DNA of 64,000 nt from Oopsacas minuta (taxonomy: Eukaryota > Porifera > Hexactinellida > Lyssacinosida > Leucopsacidae): the NCBI GenBank assembly GCA_024704765.1, contig JAKMXF010000324.1:186001-250000 (forward strand). Direction: 5' to 3'. A model generated the notes under the pieces. It did not search any database. It saw nothing but the letters and a program-made list of their open reading frames with translations, and was not told the DNA's origin. Made by a program: the position numbers and the translations under genes. Shown here in pieces: positions 12,736 through 22,661 of the stretch. Every line of letters begins with the position of its first letter. Within the stretch, counting starts at the first letter, position 1.

Positions 12736-13615
12736 AACTTCTTATGCTTTTACTTATTCGATTTTTTACTTTTTATGACTCGAAATTATTTCATATCTCC
12801 ATGGCAACCAAAGAATGCCATTTTATTTCATATCTCCATGGCAACCGAAGAATGTCATTTTATATACTTTTACCAAATTCTCCAAATTCGTATATACCAG
12901 AGCCCAAGACTGGTTCCCAACCTCTTTCGCCCAATGGAGTGCCTATTATATGTACAGCACGGGACCTCTGTTCCTTATACAGCGATTCGTATTACCCTTG
13001 CCTTATTAACGGTATTCACTTTATTAGGCAAAAATGAGAGTAGCAAGATATGTTCCTTTTCCGAATAATTCCAACTTGTCTAACCTTCCTTCTGTATACA
13101 TTATCTAAGAGCTATAATGTATGGCTTATAAATTAAAGAAGTCCCAAACACATATTATTGTAAGAAAGTTCTCTTATATGATTGCTTAATTAGCAAGTTC
13201 TTACAAGGAAAGATTGTGTTTATATGTGATAAGCATGCATGCCAATTGTCCAGGTTTATGCCATATGTTAGTGTCATGTCACGATAATAGGTGTTAAAAG
13301 AATTCCCCGCTCGTTTGTAAGCCGGAATAATCATTATTTGTACGTCCCGTTAAGAAACCAATTGACCGAATACATTTAGCATTCCTTCACTCCATTTTCT
13401 TTGGTGAAAATGTGTGACCAACTTTCGCTGGAGTATATTACCCCTTAATACACAAACATTGGCTCTATCGTCTAGACACGGGGCAAGAAATCGGAGCATT
13501 TGTCCTTCAAGTTTTGTCCGTTCTTCACAAAGATGATTTTTTTAATTGAATTGTAATACAATATTTAAATAAGAGACTGATTCAAGTGAGAAATGGGAAA
13601 CCCAAATTGTTTCCT
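12736..13615. other. Spacer between convergent Ig and ARL genes, with a direct repeat
   Basis: No gene is supported. At about 12792-12862 the block TTTCATATCTCCATGGCAAC occurs twice in tandem with few differences. Open frames over this block are repeats of the same short peptide and are not convincing. AATAAA-like sites for both convergent genes would lie here. Confidence 0.5.
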
Positions 13616-14167
13616 TCATGTCCTGTGTTTATTCTGCTTTATCATATCAGAGAATATCTTTATCCCCTTCCAAACACCCTCCTGTGTCTGTGTCGAACAA
13701 TTCTGTACACACCATGGGTTCGTCACGAACTCTTTCAACTCGAAATACTCGATAATTTCATTAATACTCAAAGACCCTTCTATATCAATCTTATTCGTGA
13801 AGATGAGAACAGGGATATTCTCCTTTACATCTGGGTGTTTCAAAACGTGATAAAATTCATCTTTCGATTCTTTTAATCTCTCGCGAGTACTCGCATCTAT
13901 CATATATATTATACCCGAAGTTGTCATGTAAAAATGTGTCCAAAGGTGTCTTACCTTATGATGCCCGCCTACATCCCAAAGGCGGACAGTTAACTTCTTT
14001 GCAATTTGTAGTTCCTCAATGTTGAAGCCGACGGTTGGGAGCGTGGTGATCAATTCCTTGTATTTGAGTAGGTAAGTGAGTGTTGTTTTGCCAGAGCCGT
14101 CTAATCCTAGAATCAATACTCTCTTCGGTTCCTTGTTGAAGCATTCTAATAATCCGAAGCAACTCAT
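13616..14167 (-). CDS. Arf-like small GTPase (ARL11/ARL14-like), 183 aa
   Basis: This is an intronless Arf/ARL-family GTP-binding protein. Visible motifs are the P-loop GLDGSGKTT, switch I TLPTVGFN, switch II WDVGGHHKVRHLW, the NKxD box TNKID and a late SxQTxEG region. The fold is complete at the usual length. Two oddities stand out. The catalytic switch II Gln (WDxGGQ in most Arf proteins) is His here, which should slow GTP hydrolysis. Residue 2 is Ser, so N-myristoylation at Gly2 is not possible, though Cys3 might be acylated. The subfamily guess (ARL11/ARL14) rests on remembered sequences and is uncertain. It is transcribed away from CHMP1. Confidence 0.85.
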   Translation of the reverse strand: MSCFGLLECFNKEPKRVLILGLDGSGKTTLTYLLKYKELITTLPTVGFNIEELQIAKKLTVRLWDVGGHHKVRHLWTHFYMTTSGIIYMIDASTRERLKESKDEFYHVLKHPDVKENIPVLIFTNKIDIEGSLSINEIIEYFELKEFVTNPWCVQNCSTQTQEGVWKGIKIFSDMIKQNKHRT

Positions 14168-15113
14168 TTTGCTGAAAGAATAATTTTTATGAGAGTTAAC
14201 CTTTTAGGCGTTTTATATGGAATTTATTTATGCTATAAAGCCATATACAGTCTGCAGATGCTTTCAACCGTGTTAACCATAGACTTTGTCAAGTTTCATT
14301 TATTATATCATTAAAATCGTGAATCGATAAACTATATTTTCCCCATTCACTACAGCTGAATTGATTATACAAATATGAATACTTGTTTTGGAAACGTTTT
14401 GAAATATTTTGAAATTACCCGATACATTGGCGGGTCATAATTCCTGAGAACGTTCGTTGATTTACGGAAAGTATTATAGTTAGAATTAATGATAGCTAGT
14501 GCGATACATGTGTAAGATTACTGATAAAAAGCTCAACTAATTCTCCAACACTTCTTTTGTTTTGTCAACATATTATTTTCTAATAAAGTTAATTATATCT
14601 GACATTACCGCAATATTTATATAATCAAGATTTGACCATTTTCCTTGAGCTTTTCGTTGAATTTCAAAACGCTTTTCAATCGCTTTGCAATTATTGAATT
14701 ATCATACTCTCATTATTTGAAGTTTCTAAGTAAAGATGAACTACGTAGAACCAGACTAGATTGTTTGCAATTAAATAAGAGCGCGCTCCAGTGTGTGCGC
14801 TCTTTCAAAAATGGAGCGCTCTACCTTCCTCTCCTAAATTCTAAATGGAGCGCGCTCCTTTAATGCTCTTGATAGAACATCCCAGGAATAGCTGACATAT
14901 CGCCGTCGTTTTGCTAGCGAGTTTCTCCATGTAGTCATGGAAACTTGCAATTCTCACGAATTTATCGCGTCTCTAAATATATTAAATATTTTAGTTGCTG
15001 TTAACAGCAACTAAAACTCGGTTACGTACGAGTTCTACTGTACAATTTTAATCATCAATTGTTATGCCAAATTTTATTGATCAACAATCTTAACACAATT
15101 TCTAAGCTACAAG
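14168..15113. other. Divergent spacer between ARL and CHMP1
   Basis: No gene is recognised. It should carry both promoters. It contains a cluster of GGAGCGCGCTCC-type palindromes at 14778-14858, listed separately, and a TTTAGTTGCTGTTAACAGCAACTAAA palindrome-like stretch near 14992-15017 (positions only approximate). Confidence 0.5.
14778..14858. repeat. Cluster of GGAGCGCGCTCC palindromes
   Basis: Related GC-rich palindromic words appear three to four times in 80 bases: AGAGCGCGCTCCA, TGCGCTCTTT, ATGGAGCGCTCTA and the perfect 12-base palindrome GGAGCGCGCTCC at 14847-14858. They stand out against AT-rich surroundings. They could form a hairpin or be protein-binding sites. Confidence 0.65.
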
Positions 15114-15740
15114 ATGGCTAATTATTTCCGTAAGCCTGATCTTACAGAAACGATGTTTACTTTAAGAATGACTCAAAGACAACTTGAAAAGCAGGCGGCT
15201 AAATCCGAGAAAGATTCATTAGTTCAAAAGGCTAAAATCAAAAAAGCTCTGCAACAAGGTAATGTAGAAGGGGCTAAGATATACAGTGAGAACACAATCC
15301 GTAAGAAAAACGAGGGACTCAATTTTCTGAGAATGGCGGCGCGTGTAGACGCTGTCCATAATAAGGTCCAGACCGCAATGGTTATGAAAGACATTACAAA
15401 ACAAATGGGGAAAGTAACCAAAGGGTTGGATGCAGCCTTGAAGACAATGGACTTAGAGAAGATTACAAAGACTATGGGGGAGTTTGAGAAGGTATTTGAA
15501 GAGTTGGATGTTCATTCACAGGTATTAGAGGGAGCTATGTCCTCCGCAACCACCTTAACGACCCCTCAAGACCAAGTGGATAACCTTATTGTGCAAGTCG
15601 CCGAGGAGAATGGTATGGACGTGTTGTCCCAATTAGCCGAGGCCACGCCAGGAGTAGGGGTCCCGGCAGAGGCTAAACCTGTCGCCAAAGAGGAGGACGA
15701 TCTCTCTAGACGTCTAGCCGAGTTACGGGGTGCTAACTAA
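15114..15740 (+). CDS. CHMP1: ESCRT-III subunit CHMP1
   Basis: This intronless 208-aa protein has the Snf7-fold layout: a basic N-terminal helical hairpin with KAKIKKALQQGN, NTIRKKNEGLNFLRMAARVDAV (key words GLNFLRM and ARVDAV), then acidic C-terminal helices with the TTLTTPQDQVD block typical of CHMP1. The tail DDLSRRLAELRG is a MIT-interacting motif (MIM1), which in the family binds VPS4 and spastin-type MIT domains. Role, by family: ESCRT-III membrane scission in multivesicular-body formation and cytokinesis. The length matches animal CHMP1 (about 196-200 aa). AATAAA follows near 15890, and a TTTG tract follows the stop. Confidence 0.95.
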   Translation: MANYFRKPDLTETMFTLRMTQRQLEKQAAKSEKDSLVQKAKIKKALQQGNVEGAKIYSENTIRKKNEGLNFLRMAARVDAVHNKVQTAMVMKDITKQMGKVTKGLDAALKTMDLEKITKTMGEFEKVFEELDVHSQVLEGAMSSATTLTTPQDQVDNLIVQVAEENGMDVLSQLAEATPGVGVPAEAKPVAKEEDDLSRRLAELRGAN

Positions 15741-16151
15741 GGAATGTGGGAACTATTTGGCATGTTTTTGAGGATTCATATATTTACACTGATTAATGCT
15801 TGTTTGTTTATTTGTTTGTTTGTCTTTTATTTCTACCCTGTGACCTCATGTGTATATTTTGCTACTTCTATAGTACATACGTAAATTCCAAATAAAACTT
15901 CCATAGCAACGAACAGTAATACTTCATACGAATTACTAAATATTAGTTGCATATTTTGTTAAAACTTAGTAATTTTGAAAACGAATATTTGAACTTCCTG
16001 CTTAGCAAAAAGTTACAATTTATATGTGACTAAACATTAGCTAAGATTATCGCTGATAAATAATTATAAGAAATAATATGTCCTCCAAAAATATATATTT
16101 TGTATTGATTTCAATAAACTACGGAGTTTCCAGTTCTAAAATTAGTATCAG
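15741..16151. other. Spacer after CHMP1
   Basis: It holds a TTTG tract near 15800-15825, a probable AATAAA poly(A) signal near 15890, and AT-rich DNA. The next gene's start at 16152 is preceded by CAG, so an upstream non-coding exon is possible. Confidence 0.4.
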
Positions 16152-17710
16152 ATGTTTGCGCCGAGTCTCAAGAATGAATTACAGGAGTACTGCACCAGTA
16201 GGACGTGGCGGTACCCTGTTTATGATCTGTTAGAAGTGGATCCTGAATTTTTAGTTCGTGTGAAAGTTACCCGAGACGATGGAACAGTATTAACCGCAGA
16301 TGGATTTGGTCCTAGGAAGAAATGTGCTGAAAAGGCAGCCGCTGGAAATTTACTTTTAAAGTTACAAGCAGCTAAACTAGAACCCGATGGTGTTAGCTCG
16401 ATACCAGAGGGGACAACTGAAGTCCCCATGGATGAAACTCAAGGGTATGCACCATAATATGATTATAAATATGATAAATATCCAAGTTTGATATTTGGAA
16501 ATGTCAGAATCGAATTGTATGCATACGATTACCCCGGACTACCGTTGAAACGAAACCTCTAGCATTATTTTGAATTATTGACTAAAAGGTGTGAAATATA
16601 ATTAATCATATGTAAATAATAAATATATACATGTCACACGCTTCAACAGCCAATAGGATGTAATAATTTATTAATTTAATTATCATAGAGCTACTCCGCT
16701 ACTCAACCAATCAACTTCTGTCCCTCCTTCATCAGGAAAGAATTACAGAAGTAGTTTATCAGAGTATTGTCAGCACCATGGATGGAAACCTCCTAAATAC
16801 GAGCAGATGGAGTCAACGGATGCTCCACATAGGTATGTACTATTGTGGTAATTTAATTATGATAGTGCTGTGCTGTATGTGCTGCAGGGGATATTTAATC
16901 TGCTGGACACAGTCCAGAGAATTACTGATAATAATTCACACCTTTTTCCCGTGATTATGACGTCATTAGCTATAAGAGCAACTGTTTCCGATTTCACAGT
17001 AGAGACTTTGCTGTTTGAACAATTGTACAGAATAACCTACATTAACGGGGTTCACTCGTATGGGACTTGGAATTTACTCCCAGAAGTTCCCCGTACCCAC
17101 AAGCTCTGTTTGTGGCGGCGGTTTTTAAACATACAATATCTCTGGTAGGTTTTTGATGCAATTAACTGTTGAGGATAAACAAGCTCTAGGAAGAGGAAGT
17201 AACAAGAAGGAAGCGAATGAAGAAGCTGCCAAAAACATGTGGAACTTAATTGAACAAGAAAATTCTATACCACTGAACGGAGCACCTTTAGATCATTACA
17301 AAATTATAAATCCAGATCCAGAAATTGGTGTATTGGAAGCTAACTCGAACCCTCCAATACCTATTGCAGATGGCGACACACTCTCTGTGGGTAAATTCAA
17401 TCCAGTCAGGGATCAAACTTCCACCAAATCAGTTCCAATTGCAACTAATTATGTGGAAGTGTTAGAGAAGATGCTCAAAGATGCGAACTCTGAGATGAAA
17501 ATAAGTTTTGTTCCCATTCCGACAGAAGGATTGACGACAGACGAAATATTTCTATTTATAAATATTGGGAAGCTTGATGCAACCCCTTTTAAAACAGGCC
17601 ACGGGAAGGGGGTAACCGAAGTGGAGGCTAGGAATGCTGCTGCTTATAACGTAATTCAACTGTTGCCAGATGAGTTTAAGCCAAATAAACAGAATAAGCG
17701 TGAAGAATAG
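16152..17710 (+). CDS. Three-dsRBD protein A, 3 exons, 312 aa
   Basis: Exons are 16152-16444, 16749-16832 and 17149-17710, both junctions phase 2. Three double-stranded-RNA-binding domains occur in order. dsRBD1 (about 5-75) has LKNELQEYC and the lysine-loop helix KKCAEKAAAGNLLLKL. dsRBD2 is split across the introns (SLSEYCQHHGWKPPKYE ... GRGSNKKEANEEAAKNMW). dsRBD3 (about 215-300) has TGHGKGVTEVEARNAAAYNV. No catalytic domain is present, so it resembles dsRNA-binding cofactors such as TARBP2/PRKRA-type proteins in layout only. A role in dsRNA handling or sensing is inferred. It is the first of three neighbouring dsRBD genes on the same strand but is the most divergent. Confidence 0.75.
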
Positions 17711-18420
17711 AATTTATATGATCTGCTATTCTTAAGATATTCAGACATGCCGACAATTTTTGTATTTCTGGACAATCATGGGTGTATTGGCCCCTTGGAA
17801 CCCCTGGATAAATGAGATTTATAGGTGTCAATAATTGGAACTAATAGTTACGCTTTTATCTATGCACTGCAATTGACTTTCAACAACAAAATTTGTCTCT
17901 TATAAATATCTTAATTATATACACAACAATATTATTCAGTAAACATGTGATAAATATATCTACATCTTATAAGTATATTTCCAACGAACTTTCGGAGTAA
18001 TATCGCGTAACATTTGGCTATTTTCGTAATCTGATAGATCCTTTGATCTTCTATGACAGGTTTTGCTATAAAGCTAACGTTACTGACATTTCCCATTAAT
18101 GTTACTGCAGTTTATGATCTACGAGTTCGATATTTTCATTCTTTACCACACAAGGTAAGCAAATACAGTGAAACCTTCGTAAGTAACACCCTGGGGACAA
18201 GTCAAAATGTTCACATACTAGAGGTGTTATCATGACGTTGTGCGTAGCTTTGGAAAAACATTTGGGACCGAGACAAGGTGTGCACTTTTGGATATTTTAC
18301 TGGAGTTTTCTACGTACATGGCATGGTTTCGCATTTATCGTTAAAATATCTTCATTTATAAGCGCTAGGATAGCTCTACACCTCAAAATATTAATCATAC
18401 TTTTCCTTCCAGACATTTAC
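17711..18420. other. Spacer with a short pogo-like repeat fragment
   Basis: No complete gene is seen. A fragment near 18155-18232 (ACAGTGAAACCTTCGTAAGT ... GAGGTGTTATCATG) looks like another pogo-like terminal repeat. A 45-base segment near 18111-18153 is bordered by CTGCAG and AAG/GTAAGC and could be a non-coding exon of gene B downstream. Confidence 0.35.
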
Positions 18421-18517
18421 CTAGATCCATGCTAATTTCCCACTCCAACAACTCGAGTGGTGCCTCAAAATATTTCTCTAACAAAACGTCTTTGAACGAA
18501 CTGTTAGTATCCGCCAT
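18421..18517 (-). CDS. Possible first exon of an unknown minus-strand gene
   Basis: On the minus strand an ATG at 18517 opens 32 codons beginning MADTNSSFKDVLLEKYF and ending ISMDL, then CTAG/GTAAAT, a good donor (phase 1). The peptide reads like a real N-terminus and sits 175 bp from the start of dsRBD gene B, an arrangement typical of a divergent promoter. I could not find a convincing next exon. The identity is unknown, and it may be chance. Confidence 0.3.
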
Positions 18518-18691
18518 AGAATGGATCATTTACAGTATTTCTCTGTCAATTATCTGAATCAGCCAAGAAGAGACTTTCCTTTTTCGGATAATTGAGTGGG
18601 AAATATTGTAGTAGCTCTGTCTCTTCCACTTTCCATTTACAATTTATAACTTATCGGAAACCAAAAATTATGTTAGAATAATTTCATAAGA

Positions 18692-19929
18692 ATGTCTGAC
18701 CATGGAGATTTACAGGGTTTATCTCTTCAAACAGAAGTCTCGACAATACCCACTACTAACCCCTTCTGTGACTCGAATTTGATAGATTTATATCCACAAA
18801 CATGCCCAACTTTATCCCCTACCTCTCCCGAAACACCTCCAAAACAAATTGAACCCTCTCTGTCTCCACCATCGCCCCCACAACAATCTCAATTTTCACC
18901 ACAATCTTCTCCAGTCGACAATCTCAAACAAATAATGATATCTCCAAATATCAAAGGAAGATTAATGGAATTTTGTGGCAAAAATAAATATGAACTTCCC
19001 AACTTCAAGAGAGAAGCGCCAAGGGATGGAGATTACACTACGAATTTAACTTGGTCCGCTCCTAGTGACGGTACCCACGAGCCTATAGTCTTTACAGAAG
19101 AGGCGTCAGCTAAAACTAAAAAGGATGCAGAGTGTAGTGCAGCTTCCAGAATGTTGGATAAAATTAGAGAGTACTCATTAGAACACAAAGTAATGGAACA
19201 AGGGAACTTTAAGGGAGATTTACAGCAATTGATTAGTTTGCACTGCTCCCAGTTTATGATGCCTAACTATACTACTTCACCTCATGGGATAGGCATATAC
19301 ACCTGCAATTTGGTTGTGGGAAATTCTCTTGGTAAGGATTTTGTCACTACAGGGCGAGGTGTCGGAAAGAAGTGAGTTAGATATGTAATATTAATTTTGA
19401 TTACAGTTGGTTTAAGGTACTATTTTATTGTACAATGGAACTTCGTTGATACGAACAAATATTTACACCTAAATCAGGTCTTACAATGGTTATTCAATTG
19501 GTATTACTCCGGATTTGAAGTACAAATTTGACCGTCCGTTTGTGTTCGTATTTAAGAGGTTGAATTGTATTTAGAACTGCAGAGAAAGAAGCCGCTGGGA
19601 AGATGCTAAATATTATTCGAGGAATTCTCCAAACATCCCCGATTCAATCTGATAATTCTAAAGATGATTGTGAAAGACTCGAAGCAAGGAAAAACGGATC
19701 ATTCCCTGACTACAGTATACACTATTTACCAGCTAAGCAAGAAGATCCAGATACTATTTGCCTTCTGAAGTCGTATAGTTTAGTTTTGAAACGAGAAGGC
19801 TTTTCGTCTATAGTTGTAGCCTCTGGTAGCGGTACGACTGATGAAGAGGCAAAGCTAGTTTGCGCGAAGTTGTGCTTACAACAAATAATTAGACTTAAAG
19901 AAATAATGTCGACACAGCAACCAAAATAA
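18692..19929 (+). CDS. Three-dsRBD protein B, 2 exons, 344 aa
   Basis: Exons are 18692-19371 and 19575-19929 (phase 2, GTGAGT ... TTTAG). The N-terminal 75 residues are Pro/Ser-rich and probably disordered. dsRBD1 (about 85-160) carries KGRLMEFCGKNKYELPNFK and KTKKDAECSAASRML. dsRBD2 (about 170-245) has KGDLQQLI, TTGRGVGKKTAEKEAAGKML and spans the intron. A third, more divergent domain follows (FPDYSIHYL ... VVASGSGTTDEEAKLVCAKL). It is closely related to gene C downstream, with the same intron position and phase, so the two are tandem duplicates. There is no enzymatic domain. The intron carries a pogo-like element whose right end abuts the splice acceptor. Confidence 0.78.
19432..19567. mobile_element. 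Pogo-like MITE (family D) in dsRBD B intron
   Basis: The ends are inverted: ACAATGGAACTTCGTTGATACG on the left (first 20 bases diagnostic) and TTCGTATTTAAGAGGTTGAATTGTA on the right. Both resemble the CAGTNNAACCTCGTTNATNCG type ends of pogo/Tigger elements. The right end lies 7 bases from the intron's acceptor AG. Confidence 0.5.
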
Positions 19930-20106
19930 TCCAATTATCACTCTTTTGAGAATTATTCTCCTCATTCGCATTATTACCAGCTCTAGGCTTGTTTATTTAC
20001 TAATTTCTTATGTTTCGTATTTTGATATTTATGTTGTTGAAGTTTGTAACTTATCGACACTTAGGTTGGCAGATATTAAACCCCGCGTTCTTTGATTTTA
20101 AGCGTG

Positions 20107-20290
20107 TTTAGCTCCTGTTATATCAAACACGGATATATGGAGATCTACGCTTATGTCGAAGTCTGTAATTGTACAAATATGGTCCAAACCGTCAAAGTAA
20201 CTTATATGCCGTCTGTTATATCAAATTTATTATCACGTTCCTTTGAGCTTAGATATAACCGGAGTTTACTGATTTTACATACTTCTGTTT
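20107..20290 (+). mobile_element. Pogo/Tigger-like MITE, family A
   Basis: CTCCTGTTATATCAAACACG opens the copy, the ATATGGTCCAAACCGTCAAA core follows, and GATATAACCGGAGTTTACTG closes it. It lies between dsRBD genes B and C. A degraded family B-like stretch follows at about 20310-20400. Confidence 0.6.
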
Positions 20291-20460
20291 TTGGCCAAGC
20301 ACCCGATTAATAACCGGTTACCCTATTATGCAGAGTCCACAATACTTTGGACTTTCCGGTTACCTCAGGGCGTGGCCAAAGTGTCCTTTAACAGCTCTAA
20401 TTTTTCGACACATTCTTTACCATACAACTATATGTTGATATAAGATTGGTATTCAGTTTA

Positions 20461-21584
20461 ATGTTAAGCCAGAATAGATACGGGAATTTACAGGGGACCT
20501 CACTCAATAATACTATTGAACCAATGGCAACTTGTTTACCAGAAACTTCGGAAATAATCGAGACGACAGATTCAGTACCTTCAGATTGTAAAAAACACTT
20601 TGTAGAATTCTGTCAGAAAAATAAAATACCAAAGCCGACCTTCAGACAAACGATTGACAGTTTCAGCAAAGATGGGTATGTAACAGAAGCTACATGGCAA
20701 GCTCCGAATGAGCCAGACAGTAAGCCTTTGGTGTTTTCTATAAAGGTACGCGGTAAAACGAAACGTGAAGCTGAAGGGGAAGCTTCAAAGAGGTTATTAA
20801 TAGAGGTAGAATCTTGGTTTGAACAACATAAACCTGAGGAAATTCTTGGAAATGTGAAAGGAGATTTACAGACATTGGTTGGTAAGAGTAATGGCCGTTT
20901 CAAGCAACCAGATTACCATATTGTTACTCAGGGAATGATAGAACTCCCAGTTTTCAATTGTACACTAACTGTTGATGATTCAATAGCTGGTAAACACACT
21001 ACTACAGGCAATGGTGTTGCTAAAAAGTAAGGAAATTCATATTATAGAAATCTTATCTATATACTAATACGCGTATAACGTATAACACCTTCTATGTGAT
21101 CTATTTTAACGTCTTATACGTGTAGGTTAATCTCGAAATATCAGATTTGACATTCTTAGACTTGTATAAGTCACATTATTATCAAGTATTAGAATTTGGT
21201 TAACTAAGCTGAGATTTCTCATTAACAATTCGAGGACTACTGTTTGATACAATATTTTATTGTAGAAATTAACCTAATAGAAGTTACGTCACCAAAAGTA
21301 ATAGATTGAACGTATAATGCGTCTTCATTGAAAAAGACGTGTCAAACAACTTAGCATGTATGTATTCAATAATTTATAACACAGCTGCTTGTGGCTCAAA
21401 CACTACATGACCATATCTCGAATTATTTGCTCAAAATTGCAGATGTGTTAGTCAAAGTGTCATCTTCCCGAAGACTTGTGTCTCGGGACAATTCTGAGAC
21501 AATTCCCTCTAGAATGCTTGTATTAGTATACATATGTGTTTTCGCTCTGCTGTTCCATCTTTAGAGATTAAGACACCAAATTCG

Positions 21585-21626
<42 letters not shown>

Positions 21627-22026
21627 GCAACAGTCTTTAAATCAATGCGTACTAAAAATAGATGAATGTGCTATTTCTAGAATTGCAGAGAAAGAGGCAG
21701 CTAACAAAATGCTTCGAATATTAACAGAAGTTCTTGAGTCAACTCCAACCCCTTTTGATATACCAAATGCCAATATAGAAGACATCCAGTCTGAGATAAG
21801 CAAATCATTCCCTGATTACAGAATAGAATATATAGAAGAGAAACAGGACAAAGAGAGCTGTATTTACCTCTTAACGTCCTGCACTTTAGTTTTGAAGAGG
21901 GACGAGCATCGGTCGATAGTTGTAGCCTCAGGTAGCGCTGCGACTGACGAAGAGGCCAAACTGGTCTGTGCTAGACTCTGTCTACAATATTCCCAACAAA
22001 TACGAGGGCTAATCGATACGAAATGA
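20461..22026 (+). CDS. Three-dsRBD protein C, 2 exons, 303 aa
   Basis: Exons are 20461-21026 and 21681-22026 (phase 2). The ATG at 20461 is chosen because the following residues (NLQGTSL) align with the start of gene B (DLQGLSL). It lacks most of B's proline-rich stretch. Domains are dsRBD1 KKHFVEFCQKNKIPKPTFR with KTKREAEGEASKRLL, dsRBD2 KGDLQTLVGK with TTGNGVAKKIAEKEAANKML across the intron, and dsRBD3 SFPDYRIEYIEEK with VVASGSAATDEEAKLVCARL. It is a tandem paralogue of gene B. The 654-base intron includes an (ATT)n run. Dicer-partner, editing-inhibitor or innate-sensor roles are all possible and none can be chosen. Confidence 0.78.
21588..21625 (+). repeat. (ATT)n microsatellite
   Basis: About 12 perfect ATT trinucleotides in the intron of dsRBD gene C. 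Confidence 0.95.
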
Positions 22027-22127
22027 GTTAGAATGAATAATATTTTCGCTACCAATCTTAATCAAATTACTTTATACTTTATTACTTTTTCCATTGCAAT
22101 ATTCTCTTAGTATTCGTTCATTAAAGC

Positions 22128-22585
22128 GTGAAAATCTACTCAAATAATGGAGGGGTTCCCCAGGGGGCTAATGTCCCTACTGCGTCCAATCGGCCATCCC
22201 CTCAAAGTCCAAAGCCACAATACACCACTTTTTATGAAATTCTAACACCTTATATCGGGGATATTCAGCTTGTAATTACTGATATAGTATATGAACTTGT
22301 TGAGGTTGCTTGTTTAAGGGAAATTACAGTGTATTTCTCATTAATATTTTCAATTAAAGATTGAATTACCAATTGCAGCTATTCGGAGCATTACTGATTA
22401 TCAATCATTATAAATACTCTAATCTCCCCAGCGTTTCGCGTCCCTCCTGGAAAGTTGAAGCCCTATCCCCTGATAATAGAGACCCCTATATAGTCCAATA
22501 TTTGCCCCCCCCCCCCGTCAGGTCCCCTGTCCCTGAATTTACTCAATCGTGGTGTGTCGGCATATTCTCAGTTATGTCTGTATAA
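22128..22585 (+). other. Possible small spliced gene or 3' exons, unidentified
   Basis: Two open stretches are separated by a plausible acceptor (AATTGCAG near 22378). The first is Pro/Ser-rich (ASNRPSPQSPKPQYTTFYEI). The second contains a run of prolines encoded by 12 consecutive C residues at 22505-22516. AATAAA follows near 22596. No credible start codon was found for the first part and no family is recognised. It may be an independent small gene, an alternative 3' end of dsRBD gene C, or noise. Confidence 0.2.
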
Positions 22586-22661
22586 TAATGCTTCAATAAA
22601 TATTGGTTAGAATCATAAGTGTTCATATCAATAAATATATCTAGCGAACAAATATCTTCAA

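Noticed and set aside
12795-12862. RFX X-box-like CCATGGCAAC motifs
   Set aside because: Only one half-site matches well, and the position is between two convergent 3' ends, not a promoter.
12732-13068. Overlapping plus-strand frames after the Ig gene
   Set aside because: They arise from a tandem duplication containing CTCCATGGCAACC and show no domain or splice support.
13586-13876. Plus-strand frames opposite ARL
   Set aside because: They are shadows of the minus-strand GTPase, which has clear G motifs.
16870-17148. 92-codon plus-strand frame before dsRBD A exon 3
   Set aside because: It lies in the intron that must be removed to complete dsRBD2, and it has no similarity to the gene.
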